This document shows positions 9,003 to 19,400 of a stretch of 61,669 bases of DNA, one piece after another (within the stretch, counting starts at the first letter, position 1; each line of letters starts with the position of its first letter). Below the pieces are notes generated by a model. It searched no databases. It was given only the letters and a program-made list of their open reading frames with translations, and was not told where the DNA came from. The translations under genes were made by a program, and so were the position numbers. Origin of the DNA: Bacteroidales bacterium (GTDB taxonomy: Bacteria; Bacteroidota; Bacteroidia; Bacteroidales; F082); assembly GCA_019454985.1 (NCBI GenBank), contig JACFNF010000017.1:1-61669 (forward strand). Direction: 5' to 3'.

Positions 9003-9557
9003 TTGAAAACTGAACGGATAATTTTGGGAATTGACCCCGGCACGACCATCATGGGATATGGGGTGGTTTTGCAGCAGGGACAGCAAATGAAATTGGTAGT
9101 GATGGGTGTTTTGAAGCTGGGAAAATATGCCAATCAGGCGCTCAAACTCCGCAAAATATTCGAACGCACGCTCGAACTGATTCAGGAATACCATCCGGAT
9201 GAGCTGGCCATTGAGGCGCCTTTTTTCGGAAAAAACGTTCAGTCAATGCTCAAATTGGGTCGGGCGCAAGGTGTGGCCATAGCGGCAGCACTTCATTGCG
9301 ATATTCCTATTTTTGAATATTCGCCCAAAAAGATTAAGCAATCGGTCACCGGTAACGGCAGCGCATCGAAAGAGCAGGTGGCAGCTATGCTCCAGACCTT
9401 GTTAAAATTTGATACAACTCCCGATTATTTGGATGCCACCGATGGATTAGCTGCTGCTGTCTGTCATTTTTTCCAGAGCAAACTGAGTCTGACACAGCCC
9501 ACGGTTTCGGGCTGGAAAGCTTTTATATCACAGAATCCCGGACGGGTTAAAGGCTGA
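9003..9557 (+). CDS. ruvC: Holliday junction resolvase RuvC
   Basis: This 184-residue endonuclease cuts Holliday junctions symmetrically after RuvAB branch migration. The four catalytic acidic residues are visible: Asp11 in GIDPGT, Glu71 in AIEAPFF, and Asp144 and Asp147 in YLDATDGLA. The start is TTG at 9003: an in-frame stop lies at 8988-8990 and no ATG precedes the GIDPGT motif. The intergenic space to the divergent membrane gene is only 17 bases, so the two promoters must overlap coding sequence. The 3' end overlaps the convergent phosphatase gene by 11 bases. ruvA and ruvB are not in the window. Confidence 0.93.
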   Translation: MKTERIILGIDPGTTIMGYGVVLQQGQQMKLVVMGVLKLGKYANQALKLRKIFERTLELIQEYHPDELAIEAPFFGKNVQSMLKLGRAQGVAIAAALHCDIPIFEYSPKKIKQSVTGNGSASKEQVAAMLQTLLKFDTTPDYLDATDGLAAAVCHFFQSKLSLTQPTVSGWKAFISQNPGRVKG

Positions 9558-10041
9558 AATTCTTTTTCAGGTGCGCAATCAGACCCTGCGAGGCATCTTC
9601 GAGCAAATCAATCACTAAATTAAAATCGTCTGCATCGCCATAATAAGGGTCAGGAATGTGGTCGTAGCGATATTTCACAAAGAAGTCGGCCATCCGTACA
9701 ATTTTGTTTCTTTCCTCATCTGTTGAAGCAATTGACATCAGGTCGCGAAAATTCTCGTTGTCCATGGCCACGATAAGATCGAATTGGGAGAAATCGGACT
9801 TCACCACCGGACGCGAGATACTTGTAATCTGGTATCCACGCCTTTGTGCAGCATCGCGCATACGCCGGTCGGCTTTTTCTCCTTTATGCCAGCTTGATAT
9901 TCCGGCCGAATCCACTTCGACCCCGAGCTTAGAATGCGAGGCTAATTTGGCAAAAACTGTTTCGGCAGCAGGGCTCCGGCAGATGTTGCCCAGACAAACG
10001 AAGAGGAGTCGTATTTTCGTGATTTGATGAGGTTTTTCCAT
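9547..10041 (-). CDS. Low-molecular-weight protein tyrosine phosphatase
   Basis: A 164-residue cytoplasmic phosphatase. The catalytic P-loop VCLGNICRSP (Cys16 and Arg22 of the CX5R signature) lies near the N-terminus, with the general-acid loop DPYYG near residue 131 and a DSAGISSWH segment between. The ATG at 10041 is preferred because a -7 box lies at 10046-10053 and the upstream frame begins at a TTG before it. The 3' end overlaps the convergent ruvC by 11 bases. Substrates are unknown; relatives often act on tyrosine kinases of polysaccharide export or on arginine phosphate. Confidence 0.9.
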   Translation of the reverse strand: MEKPHQITKIRLLFVCLGNICRSPAAETVFAKLASHSKLGVEVDSAGISSWHKGEKADRRMRDAAQRRGYQITSISRPVVKSDFSQFDLIVAMDNENFRDLMSIASTDEERNKIVRMADFFVKYRYDHIPDPYYGDADDFNLVIDLLEDASQGLIAHLKKNFSL

Positions 10042-10045
10042 GATG

Positions 10046-10053
10046 CAAAGGTA
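10046..10053 (-). promoter_or_regulatory. -7 box (TACCTTTG) of the LMW phosphatase
   Basis: Minus-strand TACCTTTG is an exact TAnnTTTG match ending 4 bases before the ATG at 10041, which implies a very short or absent leader. No -33 element is clear. Confidence 0.5.
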
Positions 10054-10122
10054 AGGTTTGACAAACAAAAAAGCGAAAAAGCTGGGAGTGAAAGCGAAAA
10101 TCCTTATTTTTGCCGGCCGAAT

Positions 10123-10198
10123 GCCTTCTTAGCTCAGTCGGTAGAGCAGCTCACTCGTAATGAGCAGGTCGCGGGTTCGAGTCCCGTGGAAGGCTCCA
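10123..10198 (+). tRNA. tRNA-Thr (anticodon CGT)
   Basis: A full cloverleaf of 76 bases. The acceptor GCCTTCT pairs with GGAAGGC, with one G-U pair. The D arm is GCTC/GAGC. The anticodon stem is GCTCA/TGAGC around loop CTCGTAA, giving anticodon CGT for ACG. The T arm is GCGGG-TTCGAGT-CCCGT. The discriminator T is followed by an encoded CCA. A terminator hairpin follows at once. Confidence 0.95.
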
Positions 10199-10200
10199 CA

Positions 10201-10234
10201 AAAAAGTTTGTCAGCATGCTGGCAAACTTTTTTA
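10201..10234 (+). terminator. Terminator after tRNA-Thr
   Basis: AAAAAAGTTTGTCAGC pairs with GCTGGCAAACTTTTTT around a two-base centre, with one G-U pair, and ends in a T run. It begins 2 bases after the encoded CCA. 10235-10458 shows nothing further that I can support. Confidence 0.8.
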
Positions 10235-10458
10235 TTTCAGGGTATTTTTTTGAAACCGGGTTTCAACAACAGGACATGATTTTTCCGTTTAAAGGATGCC
10301 TTTTGGTTAAAGCCGATAAACATTTTGGGTGCAACAATAGGGGTAACATTTTTGGAAAAACCATGAAAAAATCCGCTTCAAATCTTTACTAACAATTTGT
10401 TAAGTGATTGATTTGGAGCGGTTTTAAAATTAGGGTTTCAAATATTGCACCCTTCCGG

Positions 10459-10529
10459 AGGTCTCGAGCGGATTCGAACCGCTGTACGCGGTTTTGCAGA
10501 CCGCTGCCTAGCCACTCGGCCACGAGACC
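10459..10529 (-). tRNA. tRNA-Cys (anticodon GCA)
   Basis: On the minus strand this 71-base gene has acceptor GGTCTCG pairing with CGAGACC, anticodon stem GCGGT/ACCGC around loop CTGCAAA (anticodon GCA), and T arm AGCGG-TTCGAAT-CCGCT. The discriminator is T, as expected for tRNA-Cys. CCA is not encoded. It lies 27 bases downstream of the Cys-rich CWC gene on the same strand and may be the last cistron of the gltX run. Confidence 0.95.
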
Positions 10530-10556
10530 TTGTTTTGGGACGGCAAAAATAACCAA

Positions 10557-10775
10557 TTATTGAATGTTGTCCAAATCCTTTCTTTTGCTTTTTTGGTTTA
10601 GCTCGTTCAGACAGTCAGGACAAAGGCAGGTAGCATACTTTTGTTGTATCTCGTCGAGCAGCGATACATTTGTTTCCACTTCGTAGCACCAGCATTTGCC
10701 AGATTTGCTGCAATGGAAATTTTTTCCGCATCGCGGACACTGGTCGGGCTGGTTAAGTTGCAATTTAGCTTTCAA
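10557..10775 (-). CDS. Small Cys-rich CWC-type protein
   Basis: A 72-residue protein with eight cysteines (13, 16, 22, 28, 30, 50, 52, 55) in CPRC, FHC, CWC and CLCPDC motifs. It matches the cysteine-rich CWC family and is probably zinc-binding. The start overlaps the folB stop by 11 bases, so it is translated from the gltX-folB transcript, and a tRNA-Cys gene follows 27 bases after its stop. The function is unknown. Confidence 0.75.
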   Translation of the reverse strand: MKAKLQLNQPDQCPRCGKNFHCSKSGKCWCYEVETNVSLLDEIQQKYATCLCPDCLNELNQKSKRKDLDNIQ

Positions 10776-11115
10776 TGGTCAGACTGACAAAATCCATTTT
10801 TCCACCCAACGGAGGATTCATTTTTTTCACTATCACGCGAGCATGAGTTACGGTCGGGAAATGCGTCATCACCGCGCCAACGATTCGTCGCCCGAGATGT
10901 TCGAGCAGTTTGGAGTTGATTTCCATCTCGCGTTTCACCACCTGATAAACCTCTAAGTAGTTTACGGTATCGTGCAGGTTGTCCGAAATTTCGGCTTTCG
11001 AGGTATCTGTTGTCAGAAATAAATCAATGGTGAACCAGGTACCAATGAGTTGTTCCTCGGCAAAATGGCCGTGATAAGCATAAAACTCCATTCCTTCGAT
11101 GGTAATAAGGGCCAT
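10765..11115 (-). CDS. folB: Dihydroneopterin aldolase
   Basis: A 116-residue cytoplasmic enzyme that cleaves 7,8-dihydroneopterin to 6-hydroxymethyl-dihydropterin and glycolaldehyde in folate synthesis. The N-terminal YAYHGHFAEEQ carries the substrate-binding Glu. DTVNYLEVYQVV is the conserved central segment and VIVKKMNPP near residue 93 holds the catalytic Lys. It sits 12 bases after gltX and overlaps the CWC gene by 11 bases. The length is typical. Confidence 0.93.
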   Translation of the reverse strand: MALITIEGMEFYAYHGHFAEEQLIGTWFTIDLFLTTDTSKAEISDNLHDTVNYLEVYQVVKREMEINSKLLEHLGRRIVGAVMTHFPTVTHARVIVKKMNPPLGGKMDFVSLTIES

Positions 11116-11127
11116 AGTGATGTGGAT

Positions 11128-12654
11128 TTAGAGTTGAACGATGGTAGCCACTCCGCGTTGGATGCGCCGGATGGTTTCTTCTTTACCGAGAATAGCCATG
11201 ATATCGGCTAAGTGCGGCCCTTTGGCAGCTCCGACCAACAGCAGCCTCAACACATTCATTATCGCCCCCATATTCATGGCATTGGATTCTATCCACGATT
11301 TTAGAGCCTGATCGAGTGTGGCGCTGTCGAAAGGTTCGACTGACGAGAGGAAAGCGGCAAGGGCTGTCATTTGATCAGCCGACTCGGCTTTCCAGCGTTT
11401 TTTAATCACCTGTTCGTCGTAGGTTTCGGGTTGCTGAAAAAAGAAAGAGCCTTCGTTCCAGAGTTCCGGAACAAAATTGACCCGTTCTTTCAGGAGTTCG
11501 ACAATTTTTTCCAAAGTATTATCATCAGGTTTAAATCCCTTTGAATCAATAATTTTTCTAAAATCAGCAGCAAGTTCCCGGTTTGATTTTCGAATCAGGT
11601 ATTGGTGGTTGAACCATTTGGTTTTCTCAGGATCGAATTTGGATCCGGCCTTTCCTACCCTTTCGAGTGAGAATGACTGAATCAGTTCGTCCATGCTGAA
11701 AAGTTCCTGTTCAGTTCCGGGATTCCAACCGAGCAGGGCGAGCATATTAACGAAAGCATCAGGGAAATAGCCCGATTCGCGGTAGCCCGACGAGATTTCG
11801 CCAGTGAAAGGGTCTTTCCATTTCAACGGAAACACCGGAAAGCCCAGCCGGTCGCCATCGCGTTTGCTTAATTTGCCATTCCCGTCGGGTTTCAACAACA
11901 GAGGCAGATGGGCAAACTCAGGTTCTTGCCATCCAAAAGCCTGATAAAGAAGAATATGCAACGGAAGCGACGGCAGCCATTCTTCGCCACGAATCACATG
12001 GCTGATTTCCATCAGGTGGTCGTCCACGATATTAGCGAGATGATAGGTTGGCATTCCGTCAGATTTAAAGAGCACTTTGTCGTCTAAGGTTTCGGTTTTC
12101 ACAACGACTTTTCCCCTGATGAGGTCGTTCATCACCACTTCACGATTTTCGGGAATACGAAAACGCACGACATAAGGCATCCCCTCCCCTATTTTCTGCT
12201 CCACTTCCTGCGGACTCATATTTAAGCTGTTGCGGAGGTTTTTACGGGTGACGGCATTATAGGTAAATGTTTGTTTTGAAGCTTCGGCCATTTTGCGAAG
12301 TTCGTCGAGCTCTTCGGGTGTATCAAAAGCGTAATAGGCGTGGCCCGAAGCGATCAACTTGTCGCTGTATTCTTTGTACAATGATTTTCGGTCGCTCTGT
12401 CGGTATGGAGCGTGTGGTCCGCCGGTATTGACCCCTTCATCGAAGCGGATGCCACACCATTCAAGCGATTCGATGATATAATCCTCGGCGCCCGGAACAA
12501 ACCTCCCCTGGTCGGTATCTTCAATACGGAGAATCATGGTCCCGCCGTGTTTTTTGGCAAAAAGATAGTTGTAAAGCGCGGTTCTGACGCCTCCGATATG
12601 AAGCGGGCCTGTCGGACTAGGTGCAAAACGCACACGAATCGGTTTATTTGTCAT
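11128..12654 (-). CDS. gltX: Glutamyl-tRNA synthetase
   Basis: A 508-residue class I aminoacyl-tRNA synthetase charging tRNA-Glu (and possibly tRNA-Gln). The Rossmann fold begins [14 protein letters not shown], containing the HIGH-type motif. The KMSKS-type loop is KLSKRDG near residue 264. The C-terminal half is the helical anticodon-binding domain. folB follows 12 bases downstream. A -7 box lies at 12677-12684. Whether it is discriminating cannot be decided without knowing whether glnS or gatCAB is present elsewhere. Confidence 0.96.
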   Translation of the reverse strand: MTNKPIRVRFAPSPTGPLHIGGVRTALYNYLFAKKHGGTMILRIEDTDQGRFVPGAEDYIIESLEWCGIRFDEGVNTGGPHAPYRQSDRKSLYKEYSDKLIASGHAYYAFDTPEELDELRKMAEASKQTFTYNAVTRKNLRNSLNMSPQEVEQKIGEGMPYVVRFRIPENREVVMNDLIRGKVVVKTETLDDKVLFKSDGMPTYHLANIVDDHLMEISHVIRGEEWLPSLPLHILLYQAFGWQEPEFAHLPLLLKPDGNGKLSKRDGDRLGFPVFPLKWKDPFTGEISSGYRESGYFPDAFVNMLALLGWNPGTEQELFSMDELIQSFSLERVGKAGSKFDPEKTKWFNHQYLIRKSNRELAADFRKIIDSKGFKPDDNTLEKIVELLKERVNFVPELWNEGSFFFQQPETYDEQVIKKRWKAESADQMTALAAFLSSVEPFDSATLDQALKSWIESNAMNMGAIMNVLRLLLVGAAKGPHLADIMAILGKEETIRRIQRGVATIVQL

Positions 12655-12676
12655 AGTCTTCCATTGATTTGGCCTG

Positions 12677-12684
12677 CAAAATTA
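12677..12684 (-). promoter_or_regulatory. -7 box (TAATTTTG) of gltX-folB-CWC run
   Basis: Minus-strand TAATTTTG, an exact TAnnTTTG match, lies 22 bases before the gltX ATG. It would drive gltX, folB and the CWC gene, and perhaps the tRNA-Cys behind them. Confidence 0.55.
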
Positions 12685-12748
12685 CGACATCCGGCAACAT
12701 GGAACAAAGACCGGTGACAGGCTCATCAGAAAGATTTACTTTGTAAAC

Positions 12749-14272
12749 TTAGCCTGAATACTGTTGCCGAAGGAGGTTTTTCTGCACCTTTCCCATGGCA
12801 TTTCGGGGGAGTTCGTCAACCAGCTCAATGCGTTTGGGCACTTTAAATCGCGCAATTTTCTGATTCATGCTGCGGATAATTTCATCAGCGCGAAGATTGA
12901 AGCCGGGTTTTGGGACAATCACCGCCATCACAGCTTCGCCCAGGTCGGTGTGTGGAACACCAAAAACAGCGCTTTCGGCCACTCCGCTGAGTTCGTCAAG
13001 ATAACTTTCGATTTCTTTGGGATAGATGTTGTAGCCTCCCGAAATGATAAGATCCCGGCTGCGGCCAACAATACAAAGGTAGTTGTCGGGCACTGCGCCG
13101 GCAGAAGTTTGACCGCCCCAACGCCCCATATCGCCTGTTTTGAACCATCCATCTGCCGTGAAATCTTCTTTTGTTTTTTCGGGCATGTTCCAATAACCTT
13201 TAAATACATTTGGCCCTTTCACCTCTATATTTCCCACTTCGTTGACTTTACACGGCTTACCCACTTCGTTCATTATACGCAGCTCAGTTCCCGGAAGGGG
13301 TATGCCAACTGAGCCGGCCACACGATCGCCATCATAAGGGTTGGAAACCAGCATGATGGTTTCGCTCATTCCATAGCGTTCCAATATGGTGTGACCAGTC
13401 TTTTCTTTAAAAGCGTTGAAAGTTTCGGTGAGTAAAGGCGCCGAACCCGAAATGAACAAACGCATATTGGAGGTTATATCGCAGGTGAATGAAGGCTCGG
13501 CAAGCAGACGCACATAGAATGTGGGAATTCCCATCAAAACGGTGGCCTGAGGTAGATGCCGTATCAGATGTTGGACATCGAATTTGGGCAACCAGATCAT
13601 TTTGCTGCCGTTGAGCAAGGCGCCGTGACAGGCCACAAACAATCCATGAACATGGAAGATGGGCAAGGTATGAAGTAGTACATCGCCTGATTGCCACTTC
13701 CAGAACTGATGGAGTACTTGCGCATTGCTAATCAGATTTGCATGTGAGAGCATGGCGCCTTTGCTTCGACCTGTGGTTCCTGAGGTGTAGATCAAAGCGG
13801 CAAGATCGTCGTCTTGGCGATGAACAGTTTCAAAATCTTCGGAGCAGGAGCATGATCTTTGGACAAAGCTGCCATCCCGATTCATCCCAAGCGTAAAAAC
13901 ATGTTCTACTGCGTTTTGCTGCGCAATTTCATGAATGATATGCAAATTTTCCGGCGAACAAACCACTACCGAAGGTCTGGCATCGCCAATAAAATAGCGC
14001 ATTTCGGCAGCCTGATAGGCTGTGTTCAGCGGCAGATAAACGAAGCCGGCTTTGAGTGTTGCCAGATACAAAAAAAGGGCTTCAGGCGATTTATCAATTT
14101 GAGTGGCAATGCGTGCACCAACCGGTAACCCCAAATCAGTAAGAAAATTTGCATAACGATTGACGGTGCTTTCCAGCTCCTTCCATGTATAGAGGTACCC
14201 TTCATGCGTTTCGATGGCAATGGTGTTCTTCTCGCACGGAAATCCACCTTCCAGAACGGAATACAAATTCAT
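12749..14272 (-). CDS. Acyl-CoA synthetase, malonyl-CoA synthetase (MatB)-like
   Basis: A 507-residue AMP-forming ligase that activates an organic acid to its CoA thioester. The phosphate-binding loop is YTSGTTGRSKGAM near residue 164. The A5 region RYGMSETIMLVSNPYDGDR resembles MatB malonate/methylmalonate ligases. Then come WFKTGDMG and the hinge GRSRDLIISGGYNIYP, and the catalytic Lys lies in AMGKVQK at the end. It stands alone between M1 peptidase and gltX on the same strand. The family is certain; malonate as substrate is inferred from the A5 motif. Confidence 0.8.
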   Translation of the reverse strand: MNLYSVLEGGFPCEKNTIAIETHEGYLYTWKELESTVNRYANFLTDLGLPVGARIATQIDKSPEALFLYLATLKAGFVYLPLNTAYQAAEMRYFIGDARPSVVVCSPENLHIIHEIAQQNAVEHVFTLGMNRDGSFVQRSCSCSEDFETVHRQDDDLAALIYTSGTTGRSKGAMLSHANLISNAQVLHQFWKWQSGDVLLHTLPIFHVHGLFVACHGALLNGSKMIWLPKFDVQHLIRHLPQATVLMGIPTFYVRLLAEPSFTCDITSNMRLFISGSAPLLTETFNAFKEKTGHTILERYGMSETIMLVSNPYDGDRVAGSVGIPLPGTELRIMNEVGKPCKVNEVGNIEVKGPNVFKGYWNMPEKTKEDFTADGWFKTGDMGRWGGQTSAGAVPDNYLCIVGRSRDLIISGGYNIYPKEIESYLDELSGVAESAVFGVPHTDLGEAVMAVIVPKPGFNLRADEIIRSMNQKIARFKVPKRIELVDELPRNAMGKVQKNLLRQQYSG

Positions 14273-14329
14273 GGATAAAGATGATGGCTTATGATAAATC
14301 TTTTTACTAAAAATCAGACTATCAATAAT

Positions 14330-16306
14330 TTATTTAACAATTCGTCGTGAAAATTCAAATTTTCCGTCTGTTGCTTTCAGGATATAGGTTCCGTTGGCTA
14401 AGGAGCTGGTGTTCAGCCGGCTTGTGCTTTCGTTTGTTTGCTGCTTGGAAATAATTCTCCCGCTGAGGTCGGTGAGCTGAATAGAAACCGGTCGTCCGTC
14501 GGCATTGGTGAAATAAAGATTGATTTGATCACTGAAAGGATTAGGCCCGACTGAAAAATGAGCCGGATTGTCTTGCTGTGGCAGCGAAACCACGATGCTG
14601 TTGACTTTTTCAAAAGTCCAGTTGTCCGGATCAATGGTAATGGAAGTAACCGGCTTGCTTACCGGAACATCGAACTGACAGAAGTTGGCATTTTGAAAAA
14701 GTCGAACCACCTGCGAGCTTCCATCGTTGAAATTGAGTTTATAGTCGAGGGTCATTTCAAAAAGCGGCGTGGTCGAGGTTACTGATTGGGTTGTGTTGAT
14801 ATGCAGTTTATCGTTACCGACCATATACCATTCAATATCGTAGCGGGGATAACCCTGACCATAATACCATTGACTGAAAAACTGTTCGAGATTTCGTCCG
14901 GAAACTGCTTCGGCCACTGCACGAAAATCGTTGCCGGTTGCCGTGCTGTCGGCGAAAAGCATCTGATAAGTATTCAGAATTTTGAAGAAAACGCTGTCAT
15001 CGTTTATTTCGTGACGGAGCACATGGATGATGGCCGAGCCTTTGTCGTATGACAGACGTCCGTCGAAGATGCGCCATTCGTTGTCGGGTGTGACTTCAGA
15101 TTCTGGAATATAGACACTTCCTCCGGGTTGCGACATCACATTGTTTTGTGCCGACACCATGAAAGATTGGCCTGAGTTCCAACCGTTTATCTTTTCCCTG
15201 GCCAGATAATTGCTATAGGTAGCAAAGCCTTCGTTCACCCATACATCACTCCAGCTTGCACAGGTAACGTTGTCGCCAAACCACATATGCCCCAGCTCGT
15301 GAGCCACCAGATCAAATCCAAGGCTTCCGAGGGTAGTCATGGTCTGATGTTCCATTCCGCCTCCTAATTGGGTGACGCAGTGGCCATATTTTTCTTCGTG
15401 GAAAGGATAAAGCAAATACAGGTCGGAAAAGAGCTCAATCATGGGTGCAACGGCATTGATGCTGTTTTGATACTGAGGCAGGAAATTCGGATGGTTATAC
15501 ACATAATTCTGCACTAAGATTGAATCGCCCTGAAGTGCGGTAGGCTTTGCATATACATTATATTCTTGGTAATCGGCCACCGCAAACGAAATCAGATAAT
15601 GTGCGATGGGATATTTTGATTTCCATTCATATCTCGGGCGGCCATCAGGCATGGTGGTGATGTTGGTGAGCAAACCTTGCGAACCGGCTTTTGTCCCCAC
15701 GGGAGTTGTCAGATACACCCAAACCGAATCGGCTTTATCAGGCAGAACCTGCTTACACGGGAACCAACTTTTTGCTGCAAAAGGCTCGGATAGCGACCAG
15801 GTAACGTTTTTTTGAAAAACATAGCTGTATGCATTTGTCACACCGGCAAAAAAGCCTCCCGTTGGCGGCGTTCCGCTGTAAGTGATGCTCGCCACAAATG
15901 TCTGCCCTTGACTCAGAGGAGCCACAGGAACCAAAACGTTATCGCCCTGACGAACCCAGTTGGTATATGGAAAGCCGTTGAAGGTGAACTGAGAAATATT
16001 CATCTGGTTAATCAACTCAAATGCAAAAGTGTCAAGCACCGGCTCTACCACCTTGCCATGGATTTGAACCGTTCCGCTAATATTGATGTTCATATTGGAC
16101 ACTTCTAAGTCCAGAAAATAGAAAGTAACATCATAACGATTGAGCAGGGGGCTTTGCCAATCGCTTCGCCAGGCAAATTTTGGATGAGTTTCCGGACGAG
16201 TATAGTGACGACAATAACGGTCGTTTTCCGGCTGTTCCGGACTATTCCACTGAGCAAAAAGACTCAGTCTTGAAAAGATAAACAATGCTAAAAACAGGTT
16301 TTTCAT
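14330..16306 (-). CDS. Secreted M1 family aminopeptidase with T9SS sorting domain
   Basis: A 658-residue exported zinc metallopeptidase. A signal peptide (about 1-18) is followed by the M1 beta-sandwich. The exopeptidase motif GGGMEHQ is at 316-321. The zinc site is H336-E337-x2-H340 in VAHELGHMWFGD with Glu359 in VNEGF. The last 75 residues form a type IX secretion sorting domain (VGPNPF... NGTYILKATD... RRIVK), so it is probably surface-attached or released. It would remove N-terminal residues from peptides outside the cell. The nearest same-strand neighbour is the acyl-CoA ligase 57 bases downstream; the upstream DUF4175 gene diverges. Confidence 0.9.
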   Translation of the reverse strand: MKNLFLALFIFSRLSLFAQWNSPEQPENDRYCRHYTRPETHPKFAWRSDWQSPLLNRYDVTFYFLDLEVSNMNINISGTVQIHGKVVEPVLDTFAFELINQMNISQFTFNGFPYTNWVRQGDNVLVPVAPLSQGQTFVASITYSGTPPTGGFFAGVTNAYSYVFQKNVTWSLSEPFAAKSWFPCKQVLPDKADSVWVYLTTPVGTKAGSQGLLTNITTMPDGRPRYEWKSKYPIAHYLISFAVADYQEYNVYAKPTALQGDSILVQNYVYNHPNFLPQYQNSINAVAPMIELFSDLYLLYPFHEEKYGHCVTQLGGGMEHQTMTTLGSLGFDLVAHELGHMWFGDNVTCASWSDVWVNEGFATYSNYLAREKINGWNSGQSFMVSAQNNVMSQPGGSVYIPESEVTPDNEWRIFDGRLSYDKGSAIIHVLRHEINDDSVFFKILNTYQMLFADSTATGNDFRAVAEAVSGRNLEQFFSQWYYGQGYPRYDIEWYMVGNDKLHINTTQSVTSTTPLFEMTLDYKLNFNDGSSQVVRLFQNANFCQFDVPVSKPVTSITIDPDNWTFEKVNSIVVSLPQQDNPAHFSVGPNPFSDQINLYFTNADGRPVSIQLTDLSGRIISKQQTNESTSRLNTSSLANGTYILKATDGKFEFSRRIVK

Positions 16307-16352
16307 AAGTGAATGGTTTAAGACGAATACGGCTACATCAGTGAAGAGAATG

Positions 16353-16360
16353 TATATTTG
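16353..16360 (+). promoter_or_regulatory. -7 box (TATATTTG) of the DUF4175-ybeY run
   Basis: TATATTTG is an exact TAnnTTTG match 59 bases before the ATG at 16420. It implies a leader of about 50 bases. Confidence 0.45.
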
Positions 16361-16419
16361 CCGGCTAAAATACTAATCCTACGAAAAAGAGGCTGAAATT
16401 TGCCCTAATTTTTAAAAGC

Positions 16420-19400
16420 ATGGCACCTCACTCAAACATTCTGATTCAAAATATTGAGGTTTTTATTCGAAAACACTTTCGGATAAGGCTTTATCAGGGT
16501 TTGTTGTTGGCTGCACTTTTATTGATCAGTATTTTTCTTGTTTTCAATTTCGTGGAGTATTTTAGTTTTCTCCCCGGGCTTTACCGAAAATGGATTTTTT
16601 TTGGTTATCTGTTCATTTTTGCGGGTGTTGTGCTGTTTTTCATCCTCTACCCTATCTGGCAATTGCTGCGATTTCGGCAACAAATGAGTATTGATCGTGC
16701 GGCAGGTATTATCGGAACGCATTTCAAGGGTTTGGTAGATGATAAACTTCTGAATACGATCCAATTGCAGGAGCTTCTTCGGCATGAAGCGGCAGATAAT
16801 GATCTTCTTGCAGCGGCAATACGCCAACGTACTGAGGAATTGGTGTTGATCCCTTTTGCCAAGGCAGTACAAATTCAAACAGTCAAAAAAATTGGGCTTA
16901 TCACTCTAATCCCTGTACTGGCTTTTGTGCTAACGGCCCTCGTTTGGCCACGTTCAATTCAGGAACCGGTAAAAAGGATTGTTTCCTATAAAACCGAGTT
17001 TGAAAAACCTTTGCCTTTCAGTGTAAGAATCTTAAACCCTTCACTGGAAGTAGTTCAAAATGAGGATTATACTATAGAAATCGAAATCCTTGGAGAGGAA
17101 ATTCCAACGTCTTTTTTTATTGTCACTGATGGTACCCGTTACCCAATGGAAAAAGTGAACAACAATCTTTTTTGTCATAGCTTTCGCAAAGTGGGGACAA
17201 CGGTTGATTTCCACATAGAAGGCGGAGAATTTAAAAGCAAAAACTTAAGTTTAGAAGTACGGCCAAAAGCTTTGTTGTTGCACTACGAAGCAAATGTCAG
17301 TTTTCCTGACTATATGAAACGCCCTTCCGAAAAACTTTCAGATTTTGTTTATGCCAATCTACCTGTTGGAAGCCTGATAGAATTGTTGATGTATGTTCGG
17401 AATACCGACAAAATACGCATTCTCTATGATTCTGTCGAGGAAGGACGCCATTCGGAAAATGGAATGATCAGATTCAATAAAACTTTGTTTCACTCAACTG
17501 ATCTGCACCTCTATCCTTCAAATTCTTTTTTTCACGATGATGAAGGACTATTGATCAGGTTTGAATTGACTGACGATGAGTTCCCTGGGATCAAGTCCGA
17601 AAAACTAAATCCTGAACCATTTAATAAATGGCATTATTTCAATGGGGAAATCAGCGATGATTATGGATTCACGAAACTTGAAGCTGTTTTTACACCAGCC
17701 GGTGAGACTGGAAATACCTCGGAGGGCACCTTTCGTCAAGCACTTGAATTGATTCCGGATAGATTACTTCAGGTTTTTTATTTTTCGGTGAATCTTGACA
17801 GCCTAAAAGAAAAATCGGAGAAGAATTGGCTTCTTTATTTTGAAATCAGTGACAACGATAGGGTTTCCGGACCGAAAAAATCACGCTCTCAGACTTTTCA
17901 ACTCAATATAGCTTCTGAAAAAGTGCTGGACTCTGTTGCAAAACTAACCGAAGAACAGCTGGACCAACGATTGGAGCAAGCTCTGAAAGAAGCCACAGAA
18001 CTCAAGAAAGATGTAGCACAGTTCAATAAACAGATCCTTCAAAAAAAGGATAGCGATTGGAACGACCGTCAGCGGATGAAACAGCTTATGGATCGCCAAA
18101 ATAATCTGGAAAACCTGATTGACAATCTAAAACAGGAACGCCAATCGCTCAATGAATTCCGTAAGGAAAACGAATTATTGAACGAACGTTTGCTCGAAAA
18201 ACAGCAACGCATTGACGACCTTTTAGATAAAGTCATCCCTGATGATATTCGCAAAATGATGGAAGAACTTCAGCAGATGCTCGAAAACATCAATAAAGAC
18301 CAAATGAGCGAGATGCTGAAAAAGATGGAGTTGACCCAACAGGAAATGGAAAAATTGCTTGACCGGAACCTGAGTTTATTAGAACAACTCAAAGTAGAAA
18401 AAGGTCTGAATGAGATGATTGATCGTTTGCAGAAGCTTTCGGATAAACTCAATAAGAATGCTGAAGAAACAATGAGTTCCTCTCAAAAAAATGACGACTT
18501 GAAAAACCAGTTAAATGAAATAAAATCTGAGTTTCAAAATCTGACCGATCAGCTGGGAGAATTGAAAGAGAAAAATCAGGAGCTTGATCGTCCATTTCGG
18601 TTGGAAAACACTGATGAACAAGAAAAAGACATCAACAGTGATTTGGATCAGGCCGCAGAACAACTCGAAAAAAACCGAAAAGAAAAAAGTGGAAAGAGCC
18701 AGAAAAATGCAGCCGGAAAAATGAGCCAAATGGCCAAAGGATTGCAAATGATGATGGCTCAAAGCGAAGAAGATCAAAACGAAGAAGATATTACTGTGCT
18801 GCGTTTTCTTTTGGAAAGCCTTATTCGGATATCCAAGGAGGAAGAATCTATCTTTACCCGGCTGAGTGCACTTCGACGCGATGATCCTTTTTTCGTTGAT
18901 CTCATGAAAGAACAGGCAAATCTCGGAAGCTCCTTTCAAATTCTTGATGACTCGTTGGTTGCCCTGGCTAAACGGCAAAGTGCGATAAAGAATTTCGTTT
19001 TTGAAGAAACTCAAAAAATTAAAACGAAAATCGGTGAGGCGCAAAATGTGTTAAAAGACAGAAATACGGGTTTAGCCGTTAGTCACCAGCAATATGCTAT
19101 GATGTCAATGAACAATCTGGCTTTGATGCTTGCGGAAAGTCTGAAAAATATGGAAGAGAATACCGGAATGCCCAGCGATGGTCAAGGCCAGGGAAAAGGG
19201 AAGGGGAAGGGAAAAAATGCTGGGAAAAGTCTCCAAAACATGCGTGAACTCCAGGAAGCTCTCGGAAAACAACTGAAAGATGCAATGCAGGGAAAACAAC
19301 CTTCGGGAAGCAAAACTGGGATGAGTGAAGGACTTGCCCGAATGGCTGCACAACAAGAAGCTCTTAGAAATGAATTGAAAAAAATAATGGATGGTTTGAA

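Noticed and set aside
10024..10392. A 122-codon plus-strand open frame
   Set aside because: It runs straight through tRNA-Thr and its terminator, and its product resembles no protein.
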